Source: BOG-908 sp964242035
GTDB taxonomy: Bacteria > Pseudomonadota > Alphaproteobacteria > Acetobacterales > Acetobacteraceae
NCBI GenBank assembly: GCA_964242035.1
Contig: CAXTCL010000037.1
Span: 1 to 21,437, forward strand
Direction of reading: 5' to 3'
DNA: 21,437 bases
Both the position numbers and the translations under genes were made by a program. Each line of letters starts with the position of its first letter. Positions within the stretch are counted from its first letter, which is position 1. This document shows, piece after piece, positions 1-6,413 of this stretch. The notes under the pieces were generated by a model that had not been told where the DNA came from, did no database searches, and saw only the letters and a program-made list of their open reading frames with translations.

Positions 1-79
1 CTGCCCGCCGGGTCGCACGCGCCGCCCCCTTACCGGCCCGCGCACGCGCCTCGGCTTCGATCGTGACGAAATTGGCCAT
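1..79 (-). CDS. rplY: 50S ribosomal protein L25 (Ctc type), N-terminal fragment
   Basis: Only the first 26 codons lie in the window; the rest runs off the left edge. Read on the minus strand from the ATG at 79 they give MANFVTIEAEARARAGKGAA and then RATRRA. This matches the usual start of bacterial L25/Ctc proteins, where a 'EAEARxRAGKGAAR' block opens the 5S rRNA-binding domain. A GGAG sequence six bases upstream of the ATG supports this start. L25 binds 5S rRNA in the large ribosomal subunit; the longer Ctc form is common in alphaproteobacteria, but which form is present cannot be seen here. The call rests on a short stretch, although the motif is distinctive. Confidence 0.8.
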   Translation of the reverse strand, partial: MANFVTIEAEARARAGKGAARATRRA

Positions 80-153
80 GAGAAGCTCCAACGAAAAACA
101 CGCCGGCCTCCAGGGGTGCCAGCGTAGCGCGCGGTGGTAGCGGGAGGCGGGCT

Positions 154-186
154 GGAAGGCAAGGCGTTCTTCAGCCTGAAGAAGCC
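154..186 (+). repeat. degenerate solo left arm of the intergenic repeat family
   Basis: The start GGAAGGCAAGGCGTTC resembles the left arm at 13456-13501. The stretch folds into a hairpin: GGC 163-165 and TTCTTCA 167-173 pair with TGAAGAA 177-183 and GCC 184-186, with one bulged G and loop GCC. The A/T tract normal for the family is missing, so this is a decayed copy at best. Confidence 0.35.
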
Positions 187-196
187 ACCCAATGAC

Positions 197-207
197 GGTA
201 TGATACC
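197..207. promoter_or_regulatory. 11-bp palindrome, possible operator
   Basis: GGTATGATACC is a perfect palindrome around one central base, about 120 bp upstream of the rplY start. Its GGT-N5-ACC shape resembles FadR-subfamily GntR operators. No such regulator is in the window, and a palindrome this short can occur by chance. Confidence 0.2.
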
Positions 208-241
208 AAGATCGGCGCGATGCTGCCGCGCCTGTTGCGAA

Positions 242-400
242 GGCAAGCAAGGCCTTCCTTCTTGCAAAAAATTGGCAAAAAACTTTTGCCTCCCCGCAGT
301 TCAAGCGTGCGTGTTTTCCAAGAGCACCCGCACGCCGCAAATACGGGGGGGAAGTACAAGTTTTTTGGTCCTTTTTTTCAAAAAAGGACTGCTTGCTTGC
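242..400. terminator. intergenic repeat element, decayed K left arm and intact T right arm
   Basis: The left arm is degenerate (a GCAAGGCCTTCC start and then the AAAAAACTTTTG tract). The right arm is intact and of the GTCC/GGAC type, ending in GCTTGC six bases before the racemase stop. The centre has a GC stem, GCGTGCG 305-311 with CGCACGC 329-335. Read on the minus strand it lies where a racemase terminator would be expected. Confidence 0.6.
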
Positions 401-406
401 TTCCTC

Positions 407-1117
407 TCACCCGCCCGAGAGGGCCAGATCAACGGCGGCCTCGGCATGGAGAGCCGTCGTGTCGAACAGCGGCACCGCGCTGTCCTCGGGCCGCACCAGC
501 AGCATCAGCTCGGTGCATCCCAGGATGACACCCTCCGCGCCGCGTTCCACCAGGCGGGCGATCACCTCGCGGTAGGCCTCGCGTGAGGATGGTTCTGCCC
601 GGCCCTGGACCAGTTCCTCGTAGATCACGCGATGCACCAGGGCACGGTCATCCTCGTCCGGCACGAGCACGTCCAGCCCGTGCCGGTCCACGAGGCGTCC
701 TTTGTAGAAGTCGTGCTCCATGGTGAAGGCGGTTCCCAGCAGGCCGACCCGGCGCAGCCCGGCGCGCCTGAGACGCGAAGCGGTGGGGTCGGCGATGTGC
801 AGAAGCGGCAGCCCTATGGCCGCCTGAACCTGGTCGGCCATGCGGTGCATCGTGTTGGTGCAGATCACCACGAAATCCGCACCGCCCCGCTCTAGGCGTT
901 GCGCGGCGTCGATCATCGCGGCCGCAGCATCGTCCCAGCGTCCGGCATGTTGCAGCGCTTCGATCTCCCCGAAATCAAAGGACCACATCAGGCATTTGGC
1001 CGAGCGCAAGCCGCCCAGGCGAGCCCGGACGGTCTGGTTGATGAGCCGATAGTACTCGGCCGAGCTTTCCCAGCTCATCCCGCCGATCAGGCCGATAATT
1101 TTCTGCGACACATCCAT
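407..1117 (-). CDS. aspartate/glutamate racemase family protein
   Basis: This 236-residue protein belongs to the cofactor-independent Asp/Glu racemase family, which interconverts L- and D-amino acids by a two-cysteine mechanism. The N-terminus has the family opening IGLIGGMSWESSAEYYRLIN (residues 8-27). The two expected catalytic cysteines are present: Cys86 in ICTNTMHR and Cys201 in LGCTEL. The ATG at 1117 was chosen because GGAG lies just upstream and homologues begin a few residues before the GLIGGMSW motif; an ATG 36 bases further upstream would add an unlikely tail. The protein is cytosolic, without a signal peptide. It follows the methyltransferase gene by 78 bases on the same strand and may be cotranscribed with it. 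The substrate could be aspartate, glutamate or another amino acid; sequence alone does not decide. Confidence 0.88.
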   Translation of the reverse strand: MDVSQKIIGLIGGMSWESSAEYYRLINQTVRARLGGLRSAKCLMWSFDFGEIEALQHAGRWDDAAAAMIDAAQRLERGGADFVVICTNTMHRMADQVQAAIGLPLLHIADPTASRLRRAGLRRVGLLGTAFTMEHDFYKGRLVDRHGLDVLVPDEDDRALVHRVIYEELVQGRAEPSSREAYREVIARLVERGAEGVILGCTELMLLVRPEDSAVPLFDTTALHAEAAVDLALSGG

Positions 1118-1195
1118 TCTCCGTCCTGCGGCGAGCACGAGGAGCGACTGCACTGACCGCCGTATCCGCTTTCGGGAAGCTTGGAGGCCATGCGT

Positions 1196-1942
1196 TCAGG
1201 TTGCCTCGCTCAGCACCACCTGCCGCTTCGCCGGCGCGCCCACCGGCAGCGCGGCATAAGTATCCTTCACCGCCTCGGTCAGCGTCACCCCCGCCAGGTC
1301 CCAGAACAGCGCGCGGCCCAGCGCCTCCCAGAAGCGCGCCGTGCGCAGCACCAGGCCCCACGCGGAAGGCGGTGTGAACAGCGCCACGTCGCGGCGTTCC
1401 GGCCGGAACATGGCGGCGGCCAGCAGCCGGTCTATCTGCCCCTGGCTGTAGGGCTGCCCCTGGCCGAACGGCGTGCGGTCTATGTGCGCCCACAGGCCCA
1501 TGCGGTTCGGCGCCACTACCACGATGCGGCCGTCATCCTTCAGCACGCGCCAGATCTCGCGCAGCAGCTTGCCGTCCTGGTCCACCGGCTCCACGCCGTG
1601 GATCACCAGGATGCGGTCGAACGCCAGGTCCGGAAACGGAAGCCTGGTGGCGTCCGCCGCGCAGGCGCCTGGCGGCGGCGGCGTGTGGTGGGACGTGGTG
1701 GCGTTCAGGCAACGATACGCGTGGTCCTGCCACAGCCCCAGGAAGGGCGCGGGATAGCCGATGCCAAGCACGGCCTGGCCGGACAGGTCCGGCCACAGCG
1801 TGCGCAGCCGCTGGCGCACGGCGGCGGCCGCCATCTGCCCGGTGGCGCTGGCGTAGAAGGCCGGGGCGGTGTGGCCGTCGTGGTGGGCGCCGCTTGTCAC
1901 TGCTGTCTCTTGGCTTGTGTCTCTTCGCTTGCCCGGGGGCAT
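1196..1942 (-). CDS. class I SAM-dependent methyltransferase (type 11-like)
   Basis: The frame encodes up to 248 residues. Motif I of the Rossmann methyltransferase fold is seen as VLGIGYPAPF (residues 58-67). It is followed by LPFPDLAFDRILVIHGVE (101-118), typical of methyltransferase family 11, then an LLREIWRVLKDDGRIVVVAP block (127-145) in which the 'vLkpgG' strand-turn is clear. Motif I has tyrosine and proline where many members have further glycines, so the SAM site is slightly atypical. The start is uncertain. The ATG at 1942 has no convincing ribosome site. A GTG at 1900 is preceded by AGAGA and would give 234 residues, closer to the distance homologues show before the AFYAS segment. 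The gene is divergent from gloB, a neighbourhood I recognise from other alphaproteobacteria. The methyl acceptor is unknown. Confidence 0.82.
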   Translation of the reverse strand: MPPGKRRDTSQETAVTSGAHHDGHTAPAFYASATGQMAAAAVRQRLRTLWPDLSGQAVLGIGYPAPFLGLWQDHAYRCLNATTSHHTPPPPGACAADATRLPFPDLAFDRILVIHGVEPVDQDGKLLREIWRVLKDDGRIVVVAPNRMGLWAHIDRTPFGQGQPYSQGQIDRLLAAAMFRPERRDVALFTPPSAWGLVLRTARFWEALGRALFWDLAGVTLTEAVKDTYAALPVGAPAKRQVVLSEAT

Positions 1943-1998
1943 GCGTCGGCGGGTGGGTGGTGGTAGGCTGGTCGTTCGTTTCGCAGAAGGTGGTGTCC

Positions 1999-2724
1999 AT
2001 GACAGTGACCGTCCAGGCCGTGCCGATGTTCTCCGACAACTATGCCTGGCTACTGCGTGATTCCGGCACCGGTGCCGTGGGCATCGTGGACCCCGCCGAC
2101 GCCCACGCCGTGATCGCCGCGATCGACGCCGACGGCGGCCGCCTGGACACCATCTTCCTCACCCACCACCACGACGACCACGTGGCCGGCACGGACGAGG
2201 TGCGCCGGCGCTACGGCGCCCGCGTGGTGGGCGCCGCCGCGGACGCCCACCGCCTGCCCAAGCTGGATTTGGCCGTGGCCGAGGGCGACACGGTGCCATT
2301 TGGCGGCACGACCGCGCACGTCATCGACACGCCAGGCCACACGCGCGGCCACATCGCCTTCTTCATCCCGGACGGCGAGGTGCTGCTGTGCGGCGACACC
2401 TTGTTCTCGCTCGGTTGCGGCCGGCTGCTGGAAGGCACTGCCGAGGAGATGTTCGCCAGCCTGCACAAGCTGGCCGCCCTGCCAGGCGCGGCGCTGGTGT
2501 GCTGCGGCCACGAATACACGCAGAGCAACGCGCGCTTCGCGCTGACCGTAGAGCCGGAGAATTTGGCGCTGCGGACGCGGGCGGCGCAGGTGGACCGGCT
2601 GCGGGCGCATGGCGATCGCACGGTGCCTTCGCGGCTGACGGCGGAACTGGCGGAGAACCCGTTCCTGCGGGCGCATGATGCGGCGCGGTTGGGGGAGATA
2701 CGGGCGGCCAAGGATCGGTTCTAA
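1999..2724 (+). CDS. gloB: hydroxyacylglutathione hydrolase (glyoxalase II)
   Basis: This 241-residue enzyme hydrolyses S-D-lactoylglutathione to D-lactate and glutathione, the second step of methylglyoxal detoxification in the cytosol. The metallo-beta-lactamase binuclear site is complete: THHHDDH at residues 55-61, His114 in DTPGHTRGH, Asp133 in CGDTLF and His171 in CCGHEYT. The C-terminus KDRF corresponds to the usual 'R..KD.F' end of GloB, and the length is normal. The ATG at 1999 is preceded by AGAAGG; a longer open frame from 1894 would add an implausible hydrophobic extension. The stop is followed after one base by an intergenic repeat element, the likely terminator. No glyoxalase I gene is in the window. 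Confidence 0.95.
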   Translation: MTVTVQAVPMFSDNYAWLLRDSGTGAVGIVDPADAHAVIAAIDADGGRLDTIFLTHHHDDHVAGTDEVRRRYGARVVGAAADAHRLPKLDLAVAEGDTVPFGGTTAHVIDTPGHTRGHIAFFIPDGEVLLCGDTLFSLGCGRLLEGTAEEMFASLHKLAALPGAALVCCGHEYTQSNARFALTVEPENLALRTRAAQVDRLRAHGDRTVPSRLTAELAENPFLRAHDAARLGEIRAAKDRF

Positions 2725-2725
2725 G

Positions 2726-2856
2726 GCAAGCAAGCAAGGCCTTCTTTTTTGAAAAAAGAAGCAAAAAACTTGTGGTCCCTGTCGGCGAACGCTTCAGCAA
2801 TCGCCGATAGGGAGCAAAAGTTTTTTGGTCCTTTTTTTCAGAAAAGGACTGCTTGC
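2726..2856. terminator. bidirectional terminator-like repeat element (K left, T right)
   Basis: The element fills the gap between convergent gloB and the AIM24-family gene, starting one base after one stop and ending four bases before the other. The left arm hairpin is closed by CTTC/GAAG and the right by GTCC/GGAC. The central stem pairs CCCTGTCGGCGA with TCGCCGATAGGG (12 bp, one G-T) and is followed by an A-tract and T6 in each direction. This is the expected form of a two-way intrinsic terminator. Confidence 0.75.
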
Positions 2857-2860
2857 TTTC

Positions 2861-3613
2861 CTACCTGGAGAACAATCCCTTCAGCACCGCGCCTGCCACC
2901 CCAAGCTCCTCAACCTGCTCCACTTGTGCGCCTGGCAGATACGGCGCCAGCGCGTGCGCCAGGTTCGGCAGGGTCAGCGTCTGCAGCCACACGCGGCCAG
3001 GGCCGGTCAGCTCGGCCAGGAACAGGCCGTCGCCGCCGAAGAAGATGTTGCGCACGCCGCGCAGCATGGTGATGCCGAAACTCACCCGATCCTCGAACAT
3101 GCCGACGTGGCCTGGATGCACGCGCAGCTGCTCGCCGGGTGCCAGCAGGCGCTCCACCACTTCGCCGCCCAGCTCCACCCAGGCGGTGCAGGGGCCGGAG
3201 AGCCTCTGCAGCAGGAAACCGTTGCCGCCGAGTAGGCCGGAGCCGAGCGATTGCTGGAACCCGGTGCCGAGCTGCACGCCAGGCGTGGCGCAGACGAAGC
3301 CGTGCTTGTGGATCATGTAGCTCTGGCCGGGCTGCACATGCAGCTCCACCATGCGGCCCGGTATTTTGGCCGCGAACGCCACGGTTCCGGGCTGATACGG
3401 CGCGGTGTATTCGGTCATGAACAGACCGCCGCCGGAGAGCGCGCGGCCCACGGCGCCCAGGAAGCCGGTGCTGCCGGCCGTGTTTGTGGTGGTGTGCAGC
3501 TCGATGCCGCCGCTCATCCAGCTCAGCTGGCCGGTCTCGGCGATGATGCCCTCGCCTGTGTCGAGTGCGAGTTCCAGCACGGGCAAGGTGTTGCCTATGG
3601 TATGCGAGCGCAC
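2861..3613 (-). CDS. AIM24 / TIGR00266 family protein
   Basis: The 250-residue product matches the AIM24 family (TIGR00266), proteins with a beta-rich fold similar to the tryptophan RNA-binding attenuation protein. Family features are the opening 'VLELALDTGEGIIAETGQLS', the glycine-rich block GRALSGGGLFMTEYTA, and the C-terminal segment MLRGVRNIFFGGDGLFLAEL followed by GPGRVWLQTL. The biochemical role of bacterial members is not established; the yeast homologue is mitochondrial. I chose the GTG at 3613 (VRSHTIGNTLP) because AGGAG lies eight bases upstream. The frame stays open further upstream only because it runs through a repeat arm at 3643-3684, giving a spurious KRFLLLFRKGK tail. The gene is convergent with gloB and divergent from the beta-propeller gene. 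Confidence 0.85.
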   Translation of the reverse strand: MRSHTIGNTLPVLELALDTGEGIIAETGQLSWMSGGIELHTTTNTAGSTGFLGAVGRALSGGGLFMTEYTAPYQPGTVAFAAKIPGRMVELHVQPGQSYMIHKHGFVCATPGVQLGTGFQQSLGSGLLGGNGFLLQRLSGPCTAWVELGGEVVERLLAPGEQLRVHPGHVGMFEDRVSFGITMLRGVRNIFFGGDGLFLAELTGPGRVWLQTLTLPNLAHALAPYLPGAQVEQVEELGVAGAVLKGLFSR

Positions 3614-3642
3614 GGGCCGGCTCCTGGTCGTTTCGGCAGACA

Positions 3643-3684
3643 GCAAGCACTTTCCTTTTCGAAAAAGAAGCAAAAAACGTTTGC
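3643..3684 (+). repeat. solo left arm of the intergenic repeat family, in a divergent gap
   Basis: The copy reads GCAAGCACTTTCC, then a short T/A hairpin ending in GAAGC, then AAAAAACGTTTG. It is followed by CTTCGACG, which also follows the arm at 10986-11035. There is no right arm, but a hairpin GCCAGA 3697-3702 / TCTGGC 3709-3714 stands just beyond. The copy lies between two gene starts, so it does not terminate either flanking gene. Confidence 0.6.
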
Positions 3685-3794
3685 GCCTTCGACGGTGCCA
3701 GAGGCCCGTCTGGCAGAGCCCCGGCATGATCGCAGGGCGGACGAACCGGGCGAACAGGCCGGAGTTGAGGGGGGCACCTGAGGGAGCTCACCGA

Positions 3795-4904
3795 ATGCCG
3801 CATCCTACGATGTCCCGTCGCGCCGTGCTTGCGACCGCCACGGCCGCGATGGCCGTGCCGCTTGGGCGCGCGCGCGCCGCCGAGACGGGATCGGTCGAGC
3901 TGGTGGCCAGTTTCGCCGAGCCGCACCAGGTCACCGGCGTGGCCGTGGCGTCGAACGGCCGCATTTTCGTGAACTTCCCGCGTTGGGAGCAGGACGTGTC
4001 GGTCTCGGTGGCCGAGGTGGGTAAGAATGGCAAGCTGACACCCTACCCGGACGCGGCGTGGAACAGCTTCCGCGCGGCCGACCCGGCCGGTGCCGCCCAG
4101 CGTTTCGTGTGCGTGCAGAGCGTCACCTGCGACCCGCAGGGCAACCTATGGGTGCTCGATCCGGCCGCACCTGGCTTGGCGCTCGAAGTCACCGGCGGGC
4201 CGAAGCTGGTGCGTATCGATCTCGCCAACAACCAGGTCGCCCGTGTCTATGCGCTCGGCAACGACGTAGCCCCGCAGGGCGCCTACCTGAACGACATACG
4301 TTTCACACCGGACGGCAAGCGCGCCGTGCTGACCAATTCCGGGCAGCCCGGCTGCCTTGTGGTGTTCGATGTCGCCTCGGGCCGCGCACGCCGCGTGCTC
4401 GACGGGCATCCCAGCACGCAGTTCGAGAAAGGCCTGACGATGACGGTGGAGGGCAAGCCGCTCCGCCGCCTCGATGGCCAGACGGCCGAGTTCTCCGCCG
4501 ACGGGATCGCGATCGATGCGAAAGGCGACTACGTCTACTGGCAGGCGACGACCGGAACGCAGATGTACCGGGCGCCGCTGCACGCTTTGTTCGACGAGAA
4601 GCTGACGCCTGCGCAGCAGGGCGCGGCGGTAGAGACATACACGCCCACCTTCATCGCCGACGGCTACTGGATGGCCCGCAGCGGCCACCTTTACGTGACG
4701 AGCTGTTCGGACAACACCGTCAAGCGGATGAATCCGGACCGCACGTTCTCGGTGGTTGCGCGGGACAGCCGTTTCAATTGGCCCGACAGCATGGCGGAGG
4801 GGGCGGACGGCACGATCTATGTGACCTGCTCGCACATTCCGCAGATGAAGTCCTGGCAAGGGCCGGGAGTTGAGCGCAGCTCGTTGTTTCGCTTCAAGCC
4901 GTAA
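3795..4904 (+). CDS. exported yellow/SMP-30-like beta-propeller protein
   Basis: The 369-residue product resembles the L-dopachrome tautomerase-related/major royal jelly family and SMP-30/gluconolactonase propellers. Recognisable blocks are VTGVAVASNGRIFVNFPRWE near residues 45-65, QSVTCDPQGNLWVLDPAAPG in the first third, GAYLNDIRFTPDGKRAVLTN in the middle and FNWPDSMAEGADGTIYVTCS near the end. The N-terminus has SRRAVLATATAAMAVPLG and an ARA-AE cleavage site, so export is likely. The twin arginine before a hydrophobic stretch suggests the Tat route, although the region is short. The ATG at 3795 has GAGGGAG upstream; ATG 3810 is an alternative. The frame extends 130 codons further upstream, but that part is antisense to the AIM24 gene and crosses a repeat arm. 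Bacterial members have no firm substrate, so none is proposed. Confidence 0.8.
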   Translation: MPHPTMSRRAVLATATAAMAVPLGRARAAETGSVELVASFAEPHQVTGVAVASNGRIFVNFPRWEQDVSVSVAEVGKNGKLTPYPDAAWNSFRAADPAGAAQRFVCVQSVTCDPQGNLWVLDPAAPGLALEVTGGPKLVRIDLANNQVARVYALGNDVAPQGAYLNDIRFTPDGKRAVLTNSGQPGCLVVFDVASGRARRVLDGHPSTQFEKGLTMTVEGKPLRRLDGQTAEFSADGIAIDAKGDYVYWQATTGTQMYRAPLHALFDEKLTPAQQGAAVETYTPTFIADGYWMARSGHLYVTSCSDNTVKRMNPDRTFSVVARDSRFNWPDSMAEGADGTIYVTCSHIPQMKSWQGPGVERSSLFRFKP

Positions 4905-4908
4905 GTAA

Positions 4909-5032
4909 GCAAGCAGTCCTTTTTTGAAAAAAAGGACCAAAAAACTTTTACTCCCTGTCGGCGGGTGCTGAAACATTCCCCGACAGGGAGCAAAAGTTTT
5001 TTGCTTCTTTTTTTCAAAAAAGAAGGCCTTTC
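4909..5032. terminator. terminator-like repeat element (T left, K right)
   Basis: The element begins four bases after the propeller gene stop. The left hairpin is GTCC/GGAC type and the right CTTC/GAAG type, the reverse of most copies. The central stem CTCCCTGTCGG pairs perfectly with CCGACAGGGAG (11 bp) around an 18-base loop, followed by AAAAGTTTTTTG. The element occupies nearly the whole gap to the SDR start at 5058, leaving little room for a separate promoter. Confidence 0.7.
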
Positions 5033-5057
5033 TTCCTTTTCCTCGGAACCGCACAAA

Positions 5058-5954
5058 ATGACAATCGACCTGAAAGACCGCGTAGCCATCGTAACCGGCG
5101 CCGGCGGCGGCCTGGGCCGTGCGCATGCGCTGCTTCTCGCCAGGCGCGGCGCAAAGGTCGTGGTGAACGATCTCGGCGGCGCCGTCAGCGGCACCGGCGG
5201 CTCGCTTTCGGCGGCTGAGGGCGTAGCTGCCGAGATCATCGCCGCCGGCGGCGAGGCGATCGCCAATGGCGCGTCCGTCGCCGAGCAGGGTCAGGTTCAA
5301 GCCATGGTGGCCGAAGCCATGCAGCTTTGGGGCCGGGTGGACATACTGGTCAACAACGCCGGCATCCTGCGCGACAAATCCTTCAGCAAGATGGACATGG
5401 CAGATTTCCGCCTGGTGATAGACGTGCACCTTATGGGTGCTGCGTATTGCACGAAGGCGGCGTGGGACATCATGCGCGCGCAGAATTACGGAAGGATCGT
5501 GATGACGACGTCCTCTTCCGGGCTGTACGGCAATTTCGGCCAGGCCAATTATGGTGCCGCGAAGATGGCGCTGGTGGGCCTGATGCAGACGCTCGCCATA
5601 GAAGGCCAGAAGAACGACATTCGGGTGAACTGCCTCGCACCCACCGCCGCCACGCGCATGATGGAGGGGCTGATACCGCCTGACATGATCGCCAAACTGA
5701 CGCCGTCCGCCGTCAGCCCCGGGCTACTGGCGCTGGTGGCCGAGGACGCGCCGACGCGCACCATCCTATGCGCCGGCGCCGGCAGTTTCGAGCAGGCGCA
5801 GGTGACTTTGACCCGCGGCATATTCGTGGGCGACGGGGAGGATGCGGCGGAGCAGGTGGCTTCGCGTTGGGCGGAAATCGGGGCGGCCGAGGGCGTTGTG
5901 GTGCCGGAGAGTTCCTGGGCGCAGGGTAAGACGGAGCTGGAGAAGGCGGGGTAG
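5058..5954 (+). CDS. SDR family oxidoreductase, HSD17B4 (MFE-2) type
   Basis: The 298-residue protein is an NAD(P)-dependent short-chain dehydrogenase resembling the dehydrogenase domain of peroxisomal multifunctional enzyme 2, which oxidises 3-hydroxyacyl-CoA. The cofactor motif TGAGGGLG is at residues 13-20, the acidic segment VVVNDLGG at 35-41, NNAG at 99-102, and the active site is about Ser152, Tyr165 and Lys169 within GLYGNFGQANYGAAK. That last string is particularly characteristic of the HSD17B4 group. No hydratase or SCP2 domain follows, so this is a stand-alone enzyme of the usual bacterial length. The ATG at 5058 begins the conserved MTIDLKDRVAIVTGAG; earlier in-frame codons run through the repeat element. 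The ribosome site is weak (CGGAA). The acyl-CoA substrate is inferred from family only. Confidence 0.87.
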   Translation: MTIDLKDRVAIVTGAGGGLGRAHALLLARRGAKVVVNDLGGAVSGTGGSLSAAEGVAAEIIAAGGEAIANGASVAEQGQVQAMVAEAMQLWGRVDILVNNAGILRDKSFSKMDMADFRLVIDVHLMGAAYCTKAAWDIMRAQNYGRIVMTTSSSGLYGNFGQANYGAAKMALVGLMQTLAIEGQKNDIRVNCLAPTAATRMMEGLIPPDMIAKLTPSAVSPGLLALVAEDAPTRTILCAGAGSFEQAQVTLTRGIFVGDGEDAAEQVASRWAEIGAAEGVVVPESSWAQGKTELEKAG

Positions 5955-5956
5955 GG

Positions 5957-6010
5957 AAGAAAGGCCTTCTTTTTTGAAAAAAAGAAGCAAAAAACTTTTG
6001 CTCCCTGTCG
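5957..6010 (+). repeat. solo K left arm after the SDR gene
   Basis: The arm starts two bases after the SDR stop with AAGAAAGGCC, forms the CTTC/GAAG hairpin, and continues as AAAAAACTTTTG followed by CTCCCTGTCGG, the same inner sequence as at 4909-5032. The matching inner half-stem and right arm are absent; the next right arm is at 6332-6386 and has a different inner sequence. Confidence 0.65.
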
Positions 6011-6033
6011 GGGACTTTACTGGCTGGGGCCTG

Positions 6034-6046
6034 TAATTTTAAATTT
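6034..6046 (+). promoter_or_regulatory. AT-rich promoter-like patch before the small ORF
   Basis: TAATTTTAAATTT is a sharply AT-rich stretch in a GC-rich context and contains the palindrome AATTTTAAATT. It lies about ten bases before the candidate ATG at 6057 and could include a -10 box. No clear -35 box was seen. Confidence 0.25.
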
Positions 6047-6056
6047 GGGGTAGGAC

Positions 6057-6182
6057 ATGATGCGATCTGACGGCGACGCTTCTCCGCACGAACCCGAAGT
6101 GCCGCCGCAGCCTGCGAAAACGGGCGACGAGGCCGCGGAGCCTGCCGTCCCAACGCCCACTGAAGCCGACGAAGTAAGGTAA
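6057..6182 (+). CDS. possible small acidic Pro/Glu/Ala-rich protein (41 aa)
   Basis: From the ATG at 6057 (or the adjacent ATG at 6060) an open frame encodes MMRSDGDASPHEPEVPPQPA and a second half rich in Ala, Glu, Pro and Thr, ending in EADEVR. A GGGGTAGGAC stretch upstream could act as a ribosome site. The protein would be acidic and disordered, with no cysteine, signal peptide or membrane segment. I do not recognise a family. The ORF lies between a left repeat arm (5957-6010) and a right arm (6332-6386). In GC-rich DNA a 41-codon frame can be accidental, so the call is tentative; the sensible ribosome site and AT-rich leader argue mildly for it. Confidence 0.35.
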   Translation: MMRSDGDASPHEPEVPPQPAKTGDEAAEPAVPTPTEADEVR

Positions 6183-6413
6183 GTCTGGCTGGCGGCACCG
6201 CCCGGGCTACGTGCCGGTGGCGACAAGGTGCTCACCCAGAACGAAGCCTGCTGTGCAGACGTATCGTCCGCTCAGACGCCGCCCACCCTGCAACATCCGG
6301 GCGCCTGAAGAGCTACCAAATCCGAAACAGCGTCAGGGCAAAAGTTTTTTGCTTCTTTTTTTCAAAAAAGAAGGTCTTCCTTCCTTACCGCAAGCTTCAC
6401 TGCAGGGCCGGAA
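6183..6413. other. intergenic remainder with a repeat arm
   Basis: After the small ORF, 6183-6331 shows nothing I can name. It is followed by a right repeat arm and then the 3' end of the second SDR gene on the minus strand. Confidence 0.4.
6332..6386 (-). repeat. solo K right arm at the 3' end of the second SDR gene
   Basis: The arm reads GTCAGGGCAAAAG, T6, then a CTTC/GAAG hairpin ending in GAAGGTCTTCC. Just inside it is CAGCGTCAGGG, whose reverse complement CCCTGACGCTG also appears next to the arms at 12099 and 20464. It ends 27 bases from the stop at 6414 and could help end minus-strand transcription there. Confidence 0.6.

Larger units (their letters stand above)
80..406. other. intergenic region with rplY leader and two repeat arms
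   Basis: This gap separates the 5' end of rplY from the 3' end of the racemase, both on the minus strand. It holds a degenerate repeat arm at 154-186, an 11-bp palindrome GGTATGATACC at 197-207, and a complete but decayed intergenic element at 242-400. The open frames here cross the repeats and show no coding signature. The promoter for rplY must lie in this gap if the element at 242-400 ends racemase transcription, but I could not assign -35 and -10 boxes. Confidence 0.5.

Noticed and set aside
80..406. Small frames in both strands between rplY and the racemase
   Set aside because: They read through repeat arms, conflict with each other, and show no family signature.
1181..1966. 261-codon plus-strand frame opposite the methyltransferase
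   Set aside because: Low-complexity shadow; the methyltransferase motifs are on the minus strand.
3405..3794. 130-residue N-terminal extension of the propeller protein
   Set aside because: It is antisense to the AIM24 gene and crosses a repeat arm, while ATG 3795 has a ribosome site and signal peptide.
4146..5429. 427-codon minus-strand frame opposite the propeller and SDR genes
   Set aside because: It passes through a repeat element, has no family signature, and both genes on the other strand are clear.
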